Source: Microglena sp. YARC
Taxonomy: Eukaryota > Chlorophyta > Chlorophyceae > Chlamydomonadales > Chlamydomonadaceae
Direction of reading: 5' to 3'
Assembly: GCA_022414725.1 (NCBI GenBank)
Contig: CM039465.1
Span: 2,882,574 to 2,946,573 of the forward strand
Length of the DNA stretch: 64,000 nucleotides
Within the stretch, counting starts at the first letter, position 1; the number at the start of each line of letters is the position of its first letter. This document shows, piece by piece, positions 33,141-44,641 of the stretch. Both the position numbers and the translations under genes were made by a program. The notes beneath the pieces were generated by a model. The model saw nothing but the letters and a program-made list of their open reading frames with translations, was not told the DNA's origin and did no database searches.

Positions 33141-36100
33141 CTCCACCTATGACACAGGTGACATACAATACTACTTCTCCACCTATGGCACTGGGGACAT
33201 AGAACTATATGTAACAGATAAAAAAAAATCAAAGAACTCCGAAAAATCGAGAGAACTTGAAATGAAACCCAAAGGGTTAAAGGAAGGAAAGAAGCAAGGC
33301 AAAAACAAAAGTTTGCCAAGGTAGAAAAGGATGAAAAAAACGAATATCAAAGTTGTGGAACAACGGTATAGAAAACCCGATCCGGGAATAGGAACCTAAC
33401 GCCAAACAATGATAACCAAAGAGACAGATTGAAATATCGTGTGAGAGCAGCACACGAGAGAATCAAAGCCTAAAGGACGCAGACAAGAGGACACTAAAGT
33501 CCACTATGTAAAAAATAAAGTCGATGGAAAAATCCACTACCTTAAAAACTATTCTTAGCATAGAATTCATGACTAGGTTGGGATGAAAAAACCATGATGA
33601 ACTGGTTTCTTACTCAAAGATGGAAGTAAGAAGAGGTATGAAAGTTAATTATCATAAATCCCCAGTTACGGCACTAACGAAAACATTCTAGGAGGTGGGT
33701 ATCGCACTGCAAAGAACTCATGCACTCAAGACACACCAAGCGCCTAACCACAAGCAAACCAAACCTGCAGTAACCGAAAAAACCCAAAGGATGCGAAGTT
33801 AAAAGTTTCAAGAAACTCGTAACCAACAAAGGAAACACAGTTCAATGAACAATAGAAGGTTAGATGTACAACCATAGTACATAAAACCTATTGTCCACTT
33901 GAAAAATAGTAAACGCATAACAAAGGACTTCAAAGAATTTACTGCAAAGGATGGACTGAAAGGGCGCTTGAAATACACTCGGAAAACAAGAAAGAGGTGA
34001 GCGGCGGTACATCTGCAAGTACAACTGCAAGATTACCCAGCCCACCAATTCACAGTAAAATCCGAAGGGAAACAACTACTACACTCCACAAAAATTCTAA
34101 TCACTGGAGGGGCTGGTGATCTAAAAACAGTGTGGAGTAAAAAGAAATAGCTAATCTATGATGAGCTCCACCGAATGAACCATCTGCCTATAAAACTAAG
34201 AGACAGAAACCATCAAGACGCTATAACGGTGGTCTGAAGTAATTACCACCTTCCACCAAAACCAAGAAAGACAGCTGAAAGGAAGCTGCCTAAACAAAGC
34301 GTCGTAGCGCTCCACCAATCTAGACTACCCTATAAGACAGTCTAGGCGGTGCTGAGGAATAGGCACCCACACATAGGGCCATGTTAACCTACGTATGAGA
34401 ACCAGCAGCACCTAAAACAATGAATCCTGGGTTGACTGTAACACCCCAGCCATACGCAGTATCAAGCTAGACCAGTGTTCAAGATCATCACTTACACGTT
34501 CGGTAACGGCTACATCATCACATGGGCTTGACCCGAATAATCCACCAGGGATGACAGGAGGCGAAGGGATTAACGACACCTGCGAGCCATCCGAGGTGGT
34601 CGGAGGTTGGCGACTATTAGGCAATGGACCTGATCCAGGTACCACTATGATCGAAGGCTGTCTGAATCCTAAAGCTTCACCGATAAAACATGGCACAGAG
34701 GAGGGCCTGGCGACCCCCTGAGATTCGGCTAAATTATAGTTTGGATATCCAACTCCCACCCGCCCTAAAACTTCACACACAATACAGCAAGATCAGGCCC
34801 TGGTCTGGAATGCAATCTGGATACATCCCAGCCAAGCCAGCCAACAACAATTGGGGTCGTTAAAGGGCGTAGGGAATTACCGGTAACACATAACATATCA
34901 CCGTTTGATGACAGGAGGGATGCAAGCGGGCACGGGGACCCATACTAATGGGAGAACCCAGAAAGACAGTTTAGACTAACTGGAGATAGAGAGTACATCA
35001 CTACTCACTACTAACTGGCGCAACATCGGAACCCAAATATAATAACCCTTACTCACCAGGGAATACCCAACCAGTCTACCAAATAATGCCTTTTTAACTA
35101 GCTTGTTGCGTTACTTCCCAATACTAAGGTGACATAGCAAGGGCAACCAAACAAACGCAACAACGACACATCAGGTGCAACCCCAAAGAAAAGCTCCAAA
35201 GGAGCCTTGTCTCCCTAGTTGTACAGCCGATTGCGAAGATAACACACTAGCACTGTGCTGAGCAGTGTCATCATCAACAACTCATGACTGCCCCAACAAA
35301 TCGAGATCAACCATGCCTCTATACCACTTAACTAAAAATTCCTAAGCCCCATCAGAACTCAAACACTTGAACCCAAACTCACGTAGCTGATGCATACACC
35401 TAAAGAGGGAACCAGGGGCACGGTAAGACAAAGTAGCGACCTCTGTCGAACCACGGAACGCACCTAGGGGTCCCAAGGATCCTAAGAGAGAAAAAAATAT
35501 CCACCAAGATATCATGCCATAGAACCTCCACGGCCGCTGGACTAGGGCCAGGACGGCGTCCACTTCGGCCTTTAGCATGGGCGAAGTCCGGCGCTGCGAG
35601 ACCTGGAATCACAGAAGGTGGGGAAGCGTTAGGCATAAGTCGAGATTTGAGGTATGGGAAAAAGGAGACGAGAATGACAGTGCAGCAAGTCGCACCTGGT
35701 GCAGAAAATCGCACCAATGGCAGAAAAGCGCAAATCGCAAGGGCAGAATTCGAAAATTTATCGCTAGGATGCGAAGAGCAGAGCCGAGGCATGTAAAGGT
35801 CCTAATATCCTTCCGTCGATGATCAGTCAATCCCAAGTCCCCCCCTCTATCGCTCGACTCACCCGGTTGGGGGGTAGAGGGAGCAGCACCCGTAGTGGTG
35901 CTGACCATACCCCACTGCTTTCTACCACCTCCAGAATCTCCAGGTACGCGTAGGTCGTCCTCCTCTTGCGAACCCTACGGCGGTGCCGGCGATCCGCCAG
36001 CTTGATCGAAAAAATTCTCCAGAAGGTAGCACAGAGCCACTAGAGCGCAAGCTCATGCCAGTAGCCGACCGTCGGCTGGGCAGAGCAAAGGGGGCACAGA

Positions 36101-36533
36101 CGACGTAGACATCAGCAGGGAGCCTGGTCGGCTTGGCAACCTCCGGTATGCAGGCAGAGCCTCAAACACCGGAGATATGATAGCGACGTCAAGGACGCGA
36201 GCAGACAAAGACAGGGTATCTCCACCGATGTCCAGGCTAGTCGCCGACTTGAGTCTGCACGTCACAGTCATCTACGACAGACGGGAGGAGGCGACAGACG
36301 GCAGGGGAGGAAAAGGAAGAGAAGATTGGAGGAATGACTGGGGGGGTGGCTTCCACGATGGCGGAAGGATCCTCATGACCGTTAGCAGAGGCCGCTGGTC
36401 GCGCAATCGTCTAGCCAATTTGTCGTCATGTCAGGACTTCGGAACTTCCAGAATGAAGCTCGTTGAAGCCAAGTAGAGGACGACGCATAAGATGCATTGC
36501 AAAGCAGTGGTACCATGAGGAGCCCAATGACCT
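33141..36533 (-). pseudogene. Decayed internal region of nested family-B copia
   Basis: Minus-strand traces of copia integrase lie around 35000-35350: KAPLELFFGVAPDVSLLRLF then GCPCYVT, and further on VGYSLVSKGYYIW, the usual C-terminal GYxxxSKGYRxW block, with stops and frameshifts between. Gag-like remnants lie near 35600-36480. 36340-36400 matches the gag of the element at 24627. 34412-34780 is open but unrecognised. I find no reverse transcriptase box between 33430 and 34400, so that part appears deleted or fully decayed. Confidence 0.7.
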
Positions 36534-36571
36534 ATTAGCTTGAATGCACTCCAGAGAGTGGACAGAGATGC
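36534..36571 (-). repeat. Right LTR of nested element, first segment
   Basis: TATTAGCTTGAATGCACTCC to GAGATG, matching 32803-32840. It is cut after ATG by the CACTA insertion and continues at 44350. Confidence 0.9.
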
Positions 36572-36719
36572 ACTCGGGGAAGTCGACAGATCGCTAAATG
36601 CGTACGAGCGCAGCGGAATGCACGCGGAACGCACGCGGGGTCCGCGATTAGTCATAGTCCTTTAATGACCTGGCACTTCTGACTCTAGCGGTAAGCCCTA
36701 TACCCGCGTCGCGTGTAGC

Positions 36720-36880
36720 TCAGAATCCTGAGACATTTCGCCTACATTTAGCCAAGGCGGATTGTCGTCGAAATGTCTCAGACTTCTGAGATATTTCGAC
36801 GGCATCTCGCCACGGCGACTTGTGCACGGTAATGAGGCGAAATGTTCGGTCTTCTGAGACTTTTCGCCTTTACTTTGCTT
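36720..36880. promoter_or_regulatory. CACTA subterminal repeats (left)
   Basis: Four variants of CTGAGACATTTCG or CTGAGACTTTTCG, and inverted CGAAATGTCTCAG, occur within 160 bp. Matching words lie near the right end (GAGACATTTCGTCC at about 44251, CGCCTACATTTA at 44270 and 44312). In CACTA elements such repeats are transposase binding sites. That role is inferred. Confidence 0.6.
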
Positions 36881-36889
36881 GCAGGGCGG

Positions 36890-37380
36890 TTTGGGCACGG
36901 TGGTCGGAGAGGTCACATTTTTAGGAATATTTTCCAGGAGCATTTCTCAATTACATCAGGATTCGAGAAGATAGATTACATACATAATAAACTACCGTAT
37001 GCATCCATTAACTTATTGATCTACCTATATATCTATGTAAGCATCCTTACACATGTACATCCGCTACATCCCATATATTTCCTCTATATCCATTAACCAT
37101 AGATAGACAGCGAGCAAAAGACGACGAGCAGCCAAATTGCTGGCTGGAGCCATGTAGCTAATTAAGTTCAAGTACAAGTATATAGGCAGCCTGCAGGCAG
37201 CTATCCGTTTGTCTACTCATGAAGACATACGCCCATATATCCACTAAGTAGAAACGTCCAAGCAAAGCTATACATCTATATATCTTCGCTGATTCTATTA
37301 TATATTTCCATCTTCGGCATTTATAGTTCCTTCGTGGCAGCAATCTTCCTCGCAGCTGTAGCATTTCCATCCATCCTCTT
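36890..37380. other. No gene recognised
   Basis: AT-rich sequence between the CACTA left end and the satellite, with ATATATCTATAT-like words. No coding signal. Confidence 0.5.
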
Positions 37381-37389
37381 GCCCTGCAA

Positions 37390-40300
37390 GTCATGCAGAG
37401 CAGGGAAGGCGTTAGAGAGCAAAGAGAGGCAGGGATGATGGCAAAGGGCATGGCGACAGTGATGAACAAGGGAGGGCAGGCGTTAGAGAGCAGAGAGGGG
37501 CAGGGATAATGGCAAGGGGCAGGACGACAGTGATGAGCAGAGCAGGGCATGCGATAGAGAGCAAAGAGGGGCAGGGATAATGGCAAGGGGTAAGACGACA
37601 GTGATGAGCAGAGCATGGTAGGTGTTAGGGAGTAAGGAGGGGCTGGGATAATGGCAAGGGGCAAGACGACAGTGATGAGCAGAGCAGGGTAGGTGTTAGG
37701 GAGTAAGGAGGGACAAGGATAATGGCAAGAGGCAAGACGGCAGTGATGAACAAGGCAGGGCATGCAATAGAGAGCAAATAGAGGCAGGGATAATGGCAAG
37801 GAGCAGGACGACAGTGATGAACAAGGGAAGGCAGGCGTTAGAGAGCAAAGAGGGGCAGGGATAATGGCAAGGGGTAAGACGACAGTGATGAGCAGAGCAT
37901 GGTAGGTGTCAGGGAGTAAGGAGGGGCTGGGATAATGGCAAGGGGCAAGACGACAGTGATGAGCAGAGCAGGGTAGGTGTTAGGGAGTAAGGAGGGACAA
38001 GGATAATGGCAAGAGGCAAGACGGCAGTGATGAACAAGGCAGGGCATGCAATAGAAAGCAAATAGAGGCAGGGATAATGGCAAGGAGCAGGACGACAGTG
38101 ATGAACAAGGGAGGGCAGGCGTTAGAGAGCAAAGAGGGGCAGGGATAATGGCAAGGGGCAAAAGACGACAGTGATGAGCAGAGCAGGGTAGGTGTTAGGG
38201 AGTAAGGAGGGGCAGGGATAATCGCAAGGGCAAGACGACAGTGATGAACAAGGGAGCGCAGGGGTTAGAGAGCGAAGAGGGGCAGGGATAATGGCAAGGG
38301 TCAAGACGGCAGTGATGAGCAGAGCAGGGCAGGCGTTAGAGAGCAGAGGGGCAGGGACAATGGCAAGGGGAAAGACGACAGTGATGAGCAGAGCAGGGTA
38401 GGCGTTAGGGAGTAGGGAGGGGCTGGGATAATGGCAAGGGGCAAGACGACAGTGATGAGCAGAGCAGGGTAGGTGTTAGGGAGTATGGAGGGACAAGGAT
38501 AATGGCAAGAGGCAAGACGGCAGTGATGAACAAGGCAGGGCATGCAATAGAGAGCAAATAGAGGCAGGGATAATGGCAAGGAGCAGGACGACAGTGATGA
38601 ACAAGGGAGGGCAGGCGTTAGAGAGCAAAGAGGGGCAGGGATAATGGCAAGGGGAAAAAGACGACAGTGATGAGCAGAGCAGGGTAGGTGTTAGGGAGTA
38701 AGGAGGGACAAGGATAATGGCAAGAGGCAAGACGGCAGTGATGAACAAGGCAGGGCATGCAATAGAGAGCAAAGAGAGGCAGGGATAATGGCAAGGAGCA
38801 GGACGACAGTGATGAACAAGGGAGGGCAGGCGTTAGAGAGCAAAGAGGGGCAGGGATAATGGCAAGGGGCAAAAGACGACAGTGATGAGCAGAGCAGGGT
38901 AGGTGTTAGGGAGTAAGGAGGGGCAGGGATAATCGCAAGGGCAAGACGACAGTGATGAACATGGGAGCGCAGGGGTTAGAGAGCGAAGAGGGGCAGGGAT
39001 AATGGCAAGGGTCAAGACGGCAGTGATGAGCAGAGCAGGGCAGGCGTTAGAGAGCACAGAGGGGCAGGGACAATGGCAAGGGGAAATACGACAGTGATGA
39101 GCAGAGCAGGGTAGGCGTTAGGGAGTAGGGAGGGGCTGGGATAATGGCAAGGGGCAAGACGACAGTGATGAGCAGAGCAGGGTAGGTGTTAGGGAGTATG
39201 GAGGGACAAGGATAATGGCAAGAGGCAAGACGGCAGTGATGAACAAGGCAGGGCATGCAATAGAGAGCAAATAGAGGCAGGGATAATGGCAAGGAGCAGG
39301 ACGACAGTGATGAACAAGGGAGGGCAGGCGTTAGAGAGCAAAGAGGGGCAGGGATAATGGCAAGGGGCAAAAGACGACAGTGATGAGCAGAGCAGGGTAG
39401 GTGTTAGGGAGTAAGGAGGGGCAGGGATAATCGCAAGGGCAAGACGATAGTGATGAACAAGGGAGCGCAGGGGTTAGAGAGTGAAGAGGGGCAGGGATAA
39501 TGGCAAGGGTCAAGACGGCAGTGATGAGCAGAGCAGGGCAGGCGTTAGAGAGCACAGAGGGGCAGGGACAATGGCAAGGGGAAAGACGACAGTGATGAGC
39601 AGAGCAGGGTAGGCGTTAGGGAGTAGGGAGGGGCTGGGATAATGGCAAGGGGCAAGACGACAGTGATGAGCAGAGCAGGGTAGGTGTTAGGGAGTAAGGA
39701 GGGACAAGGATAATGGCAAGAGGCAAGACGGCAGTGATGAACAAGGCAAGGCATGCAATAGAGAGCAAAGAGAGGCAGGGATAATGGCAAGGAGCAGGAC
39801 GACAGTGATGAACAAGGGAGGGCAGGCGTTAGAGAGCACTCAGGGAACGACCCGTTTGCACTCAGGGAACGACCCGTTTGCGTAATAAAGAGGGGCAGGG
39901 ATAATGGCAAGGGGCAAAAGACGACAGTGATGAGCAGAGCAGGGTAGGTGTTAGGGAGTAAGGAGGGGCAGGGATAATCGCAAGGGCAAGACGACAGTGA
40001 TGAACAAGGGAGCGCAGGGGTTAGAGAGCTAAAAGGGGGGCAGGGATAATGGCAAGGGTCAAGACGGCAGTGATGAGCAGAGCAGGGCAGGCGTTAGAGA
40101 GCACAGAGGGGCAGGGACAATGGCAAGGGGAAAGACGACAGTGATGAGCAGAGCAGGGTAGGCGTTAGGGAGTAGGGAGGGGCTGGGATAATGGCAAGGG
40201 GCAAGACGACAGTGATGAGCAGAGCAGGGTAGGTGTTAGGGAGTAAGGAGGGACAAGGATAATGGCAAGAGGCAAGACGGCAGTGATGAACAAGGCAAGG

Positions 40301-41930
40301 CATGCAATAGAGAGCAAAGAGAGGCAGGGATAATGGCAAGGAGCAGGACGACAGTGATGAACAAGGGAGGGCAGGCGTTAGAGAGCACTCGGGGAACGAC
40401 CCGTTTGCACTCGGGGAACGACCCGTTTGCGTAATAAAGAGGGGCAGGAAAAATGGCAAGGGGAAAAAGACGACAGTGATGAGCAAAGCAGGGTAGGTGT
40501 TAGGGAGTAAGGAGGGGCAGGGATAATCGCAAGGGCAGGACGATAGTGATGAACAAGGGAGCGCAGGGGTTAAAGAGCAAAGAGGGGCAGGGATAATGGC
40601 AAGGGTCAAGACGGCAGTGATGAGCAGAGCAGGGCAGGCGTTAGAGAGCACAGAGGGGCAGGGATAATGGCAAGGGGCAAAAGACGACAGTGATGAGCAG
40701 AGCAGGGTAGGCGTTAGTTAGGGAGTAAGGAGGGGCAGGGATAATGGCAAGGAGCAAGACGGCAATGATGAACAAGGCAGGGCATTCGATAGAGAGCAAA
40801 GAGGGGCAGGGACAATGGCAAGGGGCAAGACGGCAGTGATGAGCAGAGCAGGATAGGCGTTAGGGAGTAAGGAGGGGCAGGGATAATGGCAAGGGGCAAG
40901 ACGGCAGTGTTGAACAAGGCAGGGCATGCGATAGAGAACAAAGAGGGGCAGGGATAATTGCAAGGGGCAGGACGACGGTGATGAATAAGGGAGGGCAGGC
41001 GTTAGAGAGCAAAGAGAGGCAGGGATAATGGCAAGGGGCAAGACGACAGTGATGAGCGGAGCAGAGTAGGTGTTAGGGAGTAAAGAGGGCAGGGACAATG
41101 GCAAGGGGCAAGACGGCAGTGATGAGCAGGCAGGATGACAGTGATGAATAAGGGAGGGCAGGCGTTAGAGAGCAAAGAGGGGCAGGGATAGTGGCAAGGG
41201 GCAAGACGACAGTGATGAGCAGAGCAGGGTAGGTGTTAGGGAGTAAGGAGGGGCAGGGATAATGGCAAGGGGCAGGACGACAGTGATGAATAAGGGAGGG
41301 CAGGCGTTAGAGAGCAAAGAGAGGCAGGGACAATAGCAAGGGGTAAGACGACAGTGATGAGCAGAGCAGGGTAGGTGTTAGGGAATAAGGAGGGACAAGG
41401 ATAATGGATGGCAAGAGGCAAGACGGCAGTGATGAACAAGGCAGGGCATGCGATAGAGATCAAAGAGGGGCAGGGATAATGGCAAGGGCAGGATGCTGTG
41501 ATGAACACGGCACGGCATGCAATAGAGAGCAAAGAGAGGCAGGGATAATGGCAAGGGGCAGGATGACAATTATGAGCAGAGCAGGGCAGGTGTTAGAGAG
41601 CAAAGAGGGGCAGGGATAATGGCAAGGGGCAGGAAGACAGTGATGAGCAGAATAGGGCAGGAGTTTGAGAGCAAAGAGGGGCAGGGATAATGGGAAAGGA
41701 CAGGACGACAGTAATGGGCAGAGCAGGGCAGGCGTTAGAGAGCAATGAAGGGCAGGGAGCACGGATAGGGGCAGGATGGTGATTAGCAGAGCATGGCCTG
41801 CGTTACAGAGCAATGAAGGGCAGGGAGGACGGCAAGGGGCAGGACAGTGACGTTGAATGAGCAGAGCAGGGTATGCGCTAGAGATCAATGGAGGGCAGGA
41901 CATAGACAGAAGCATATTACAGATGCAGTT
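37390..41930. repeat. ~71-bp satellite with higher-order structure, about 64 copies
   Basis: The unit contains GGCAGGGATAATGGCAAGG, GACGACAGTGATGAGC and a GTTAGGGAGTAAGGAGG or GTTAGAGAGCAAAGAGG variant. Variant units (for example ATAATCGCAAGGGCAAGAC at about 38220, 38933, 39428, 39973 and 40525) recur about every 500-700 bp, a higher-order repeat. Long minus-strand frames (LPLSLPLFAL and the like) are by-products. Similarity decays toward 41930. Confidence 0.95.
39837..39880. repeat. Doublet of 22-bp CACTC-start units inside the satellite (copy 1)
   Basis: CACTCAGGGAACGACCCGTT followed by TG, twice in tandem, then CGTAAT, interrupting a satellite unit between GAGAGC and AAAGAGG. A second doublet (CACTCGGGGAACGACC form) is at 40386-40429. 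The first 11 bases equal the host element's TIR start. Confidence 0.85.
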
Positions 41931-41984
41931 ACAGAGACGATGACAGAGACAATGACACAAACATAGACAGATGCACGTGGGCAT

Positions 41985-43150
41985 TACCTATGCATGAATC
42001 AAGACACAATTCCCTATGCCACACTACTGTTGCGAAACCGCACCTACAAGCAAGCTTCACTTATCACTTACGTTGTTGTCTAGCAGCCTCATGTGACAGT
42101 GGAACATCAGAACTGGGAGGGAAGACAGAGCAATGGTCCCTGCAAATACAGAATGCAGGCATAGTTAAATTATGTAGCACCCTTTACTTCATTTTTGATG
42201 ATAGGTTAAACCCTCTTCTCCTGTGTCAACAATGGCCAAGCGCTCAAGCAGACAGACAAGCAAGTAAACATGCGTGCAACAGACAGGCACGCAGGCAGGC
42301 AAACCAAGCCACTTTTCCATGGGCTGAACACTCTATGCCTAGCACCTCCAAGCTGCAGTCACCATCCAGATAGTCAGCCAATCAGTCACTAGGGAGGAAG
42401 ATAGAAAGGCAGGCATACAGACAGGCTTGTACGAAATAAAGGAGGCATGCAAGCAGGTGGACACTATTTAGGCATGTGATCAAGTCAGAATTCCCTAGGC
42501 CACATTGTAGTGAAACCCTACCTACAAGCAACCTTCAGACCGCTTCCACACAGAGCATGGGTCCCTGCAAAAAAGAAGGGCGGGCATAGTTACATATATT
42601 GACACCCTTTGTGTTGTTTTTGAGTATTGGTAGGGAGATCCCCCTGGAAGTACAACCTGCCTCAAGCTTAGGTACCTGAACCTCAGGTCCTACCCCAGCC
42701 TTGCATTGTACACACTTGCCTGAGTTTACCATGCAGAATGGATCCAAAACCCAAGCATAAAGACAAGGTTGGACTGTCACCCAACACCCAGCAAAGCAAG
42801 GAGAACCAGTCTCCACCACAACGCATGAGGCAACTTTCCAAGACTACCACAACCACTACGAGTGAACCCAATGTGAAGATGCATGCAATGGACATAGGTC
42901 TAGTGCGTCAGCCAAATATACACAGTGCTGCCACCATCTATCATGCAGGGTCTCAAGGGATAACTGCCACGCATGATCTCCTGATCGATGCTCAAGGGCA
43001 CCATGCAGCCAGGGCAGTGAAAGATCCTACTACAGTGTAAGGCCCCATGTCCTTTCAAGCTCTACTCAGGCCCAAGAGAGAACAGGTGGAAGTATGACTC
43101 ACATAAGAGTTGGGAGCAAGTTGTCCCAGCATCCTACTTTGCACAGAGCC
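41985..43150. other. CACTA interior with ~160-bp direct repeats, no named gene
   Basis: 41990-42180 and 42475-42610 are diverged direct copies (AATTCCCTATGCCACACT, CCTACAAGCAAGCTTCA, GGTCCCTGCAAATACAG). The plus ORF 42738-43040 is unrecognised. Confidence 0.5.
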
Positions 43151-43479
43151 AACTAATCATGCCACCATCCCAAGCTGAAGCCATGCTCCAGGGACAGTAC
43201 ACTCCACATACCACCATATTTGACCGTGTCCAGAGCAACGTCGGGTGGGCTGCCGAGACGCTGCAATTTATGCAGCTTATTCATGCGGTGGTAGTATAGC
43301 AGCGCCGACCGGGCTTCCTGGTTGAGGAGTTGACGACGAAAGGGCCGCTGGCTGCAAGATACCATGCATCCAGCAGATGCACTGACAACCTACACAGGTC
43401 TAGCATAGACGGATCGGTTGCGAGAATTAGCGGAACCAATGTACGGGGATTTGTGTAGGAGATAGGACGAGAGCATTGG

Positions 43480-43556
43480 TCAAATTTCAAAAACAATCTG
43501 ACGCACTACCCCGCGCTTGTCCATGCGGAAGGCAGCAGAGGGCGTTGCGCAGTAAT
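43480..43556 (-). CDS. Captured terminal exon in the CACTA element
   Basis: Acceptor CTTTCTTTTCAG (to 43557), then 77 nt that complete the split codon (G plus AT) and read DYCATPSAAFRMDKRGVVRQ IVFEI to TGA 43482-43480. A pyrimidine tract precedes the acceptor. The 142-nt intron between the two exons has good consensus ends. Confidence 0.5.
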
Positions 43557-43698
43557 CTGAAAAGAAAGCTGGAAAGAAAGGAGATAACAAAGCAGGACGC
43601 CAAAAATATCAGGTAGCAACGAACACATGCGTTGGGCGAGGGAGGGAAGAATATTATGTAGGAGTACGAGAGGTAGAATGAAGGTTTGCGTGGCTTAC

Positions 43699-43798
43699 CT
43701 TGGCCATATTGCAAAGGCTCTAATCGTACGGCCAGTTCGCCATGCCGCGTCCAATCCGCATTGACTAAATGTACGTGAAAGGCTGGTGTAAGGACACC
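43699..43798 (-). CDS. Captured exon (upstream of two) in the CACTA element
   Basis: The minus strand reads acceptor TTTTCGCAG (to 43799), then 100 nt open in phase 0 (GVLTPAFHVHLVNADWTRHG and ELAVRLEPLQYGQ), then donor CAAG|GTAAGC (GT at 43698-43697). Exit phase is 1. It joins in frame to 43556. The protein family is not recognised. Gene fragments captured with introns are known for CACTA elements, and that is my inference here. Confidence 0.5.
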
Positions 43799-43849
43799 CT
43801 GCGAAAACATCTATCAAAATTAGTAAGAGCACTGACAGGTTATCGCAAG

Positions 43850-43876
43850 TCACACTAATATTTCAGTGTGACTTAG
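43850..43876. other. Hairpin (AGTCACACT stem)
   Basis: AGTCACACT and AGTGTGACT flank an 8-nt loop, in the presumed intron or leader upstream of the captured exons. Confidence 0.6.
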
Positions 43877-44349
43877 GCTTTCATCACAGTGATTAAAATC
43901 GTCCTGGTTTCGCCCTACAACAGCGCCATTTTCGACGCATGCAGCGAAAGCACATCGGTGACTTCGGGTGTCCATTTTCCCGAATGAAAGCTATTCGCCA
44001 ACAAGTAGTCCGCGCTAGTACTTCGTTGCCTAATTGTTCACCCTATCTCGGAATTGCTGGCAGAGCTTCGCACGTTCGCAAGAATTACCCCTCGAAAAGG
44101 TTGCTAACAGACCCTCGAGCGACAGAAAGCTGCATACCCCTTCGCGTATTACAACCCAGTAGTTAACGTGCGATCGAGGATTTATTGGTCACGCTTCAGT
44201 CTACGATAAGTTCTGGGTGTCTGTCGGGATCGCTGGTTTGCGGTGAGCCGAGACATTTCGTCCACTGTACGCCTACATTTATCTGTAGTTCCGCTGCAAA
44301 TCGTGTCTTTCGCCTACATTTAGCGAAATTGTCACTTCCCCGAGTGATG

Positions 44350-44636
44350 CTTGCGTGAAGCAGACGCGCCAATCTATACACGGAGACGAGAATAACGTTA
44401 CAAGCACAGGAGACCCATAAAGGGGCACCAGTGGTGAAAGGGCGGCAGCCTGGAACCTAACAGGGTGACGCAGCCAAGAGGAAGCTGTCACTGAGTCACT
44501 CAAGGATGACTCAGTCTACGGGAAGCTGTCACTACGGGAAGCTGGCACAGTACTGGCAGAGCCGATAGTTCTAAGGAAGTACATAAGTAGTCACCAAGTC
44601 ATAAAACGCGTGAGAGCACTGCAATTCATGCTGACA
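44350..44636 (-). repeat. Right LTR of nested element, second segment
   Basis: Starts CTTGCGTGAAGCAGACG directly after the ATG duplication and ends TTCATGCTGACA. It aligns to 32841-33140 except for a ~15-bp deletion at about 44465. Confidence 0.92.
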
Positions 44637-44641
44637 TTGAC

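Larger units (their letters stand above)
36572..44346. mobile_element. CACTA-like DNA transposon, non-autonomous, 7.8 kb
   Basis: The termini CACTCGGGGAAGT and ACTTCCCCGAGTG are inverted repeats extending imperfectly to about 30 bp (GCTAAATG on both sides). The 3-bp target duplication is ATG (36569-36571 and 44347-44349). CACT-starting TIRs with 3-bp TSD are the EnSpm/CACTA signature. Subterminal repeats of the type CGCCTACATTTAGC and GAGACATTTCG recur at 36730-36870 and 44240-44330, as is usual for this superfamily. No transposase was recognised. The interior is a long satellite plus a captured gene fragment. Confidence 0.88.
32803..44636 (-). mobile_element. Nested family-B copia element inserted in copia A gag
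   Basis: The left LTR is 32803-33140 (338 bp, TATCAGCTTGAATG to TTCATGCTGACA). The right LTR is 36534-36571 plus 44350-44636, split by a CACTA element. The target duplication TTGAC is at 32798-32802 and 44637-44641. The element reads on the minus strand, as shown by its 3' noncoding region (33141-33430), which is the inverse of 1810-2485. The internal region is decayed. The LTRs are highly similar to each other (the right lacks ~15 bp near 44465). Confidence 0.93.

Noticed and set aside
37158..41984. Many minus-strand ORFs of 60-213 codons (LPLSLPLFAL-like repeats)
   Set aside because: They arise from the ~71-bp satellite, are repeated dozens of times, start and stop at unit variants and resemble no protein.
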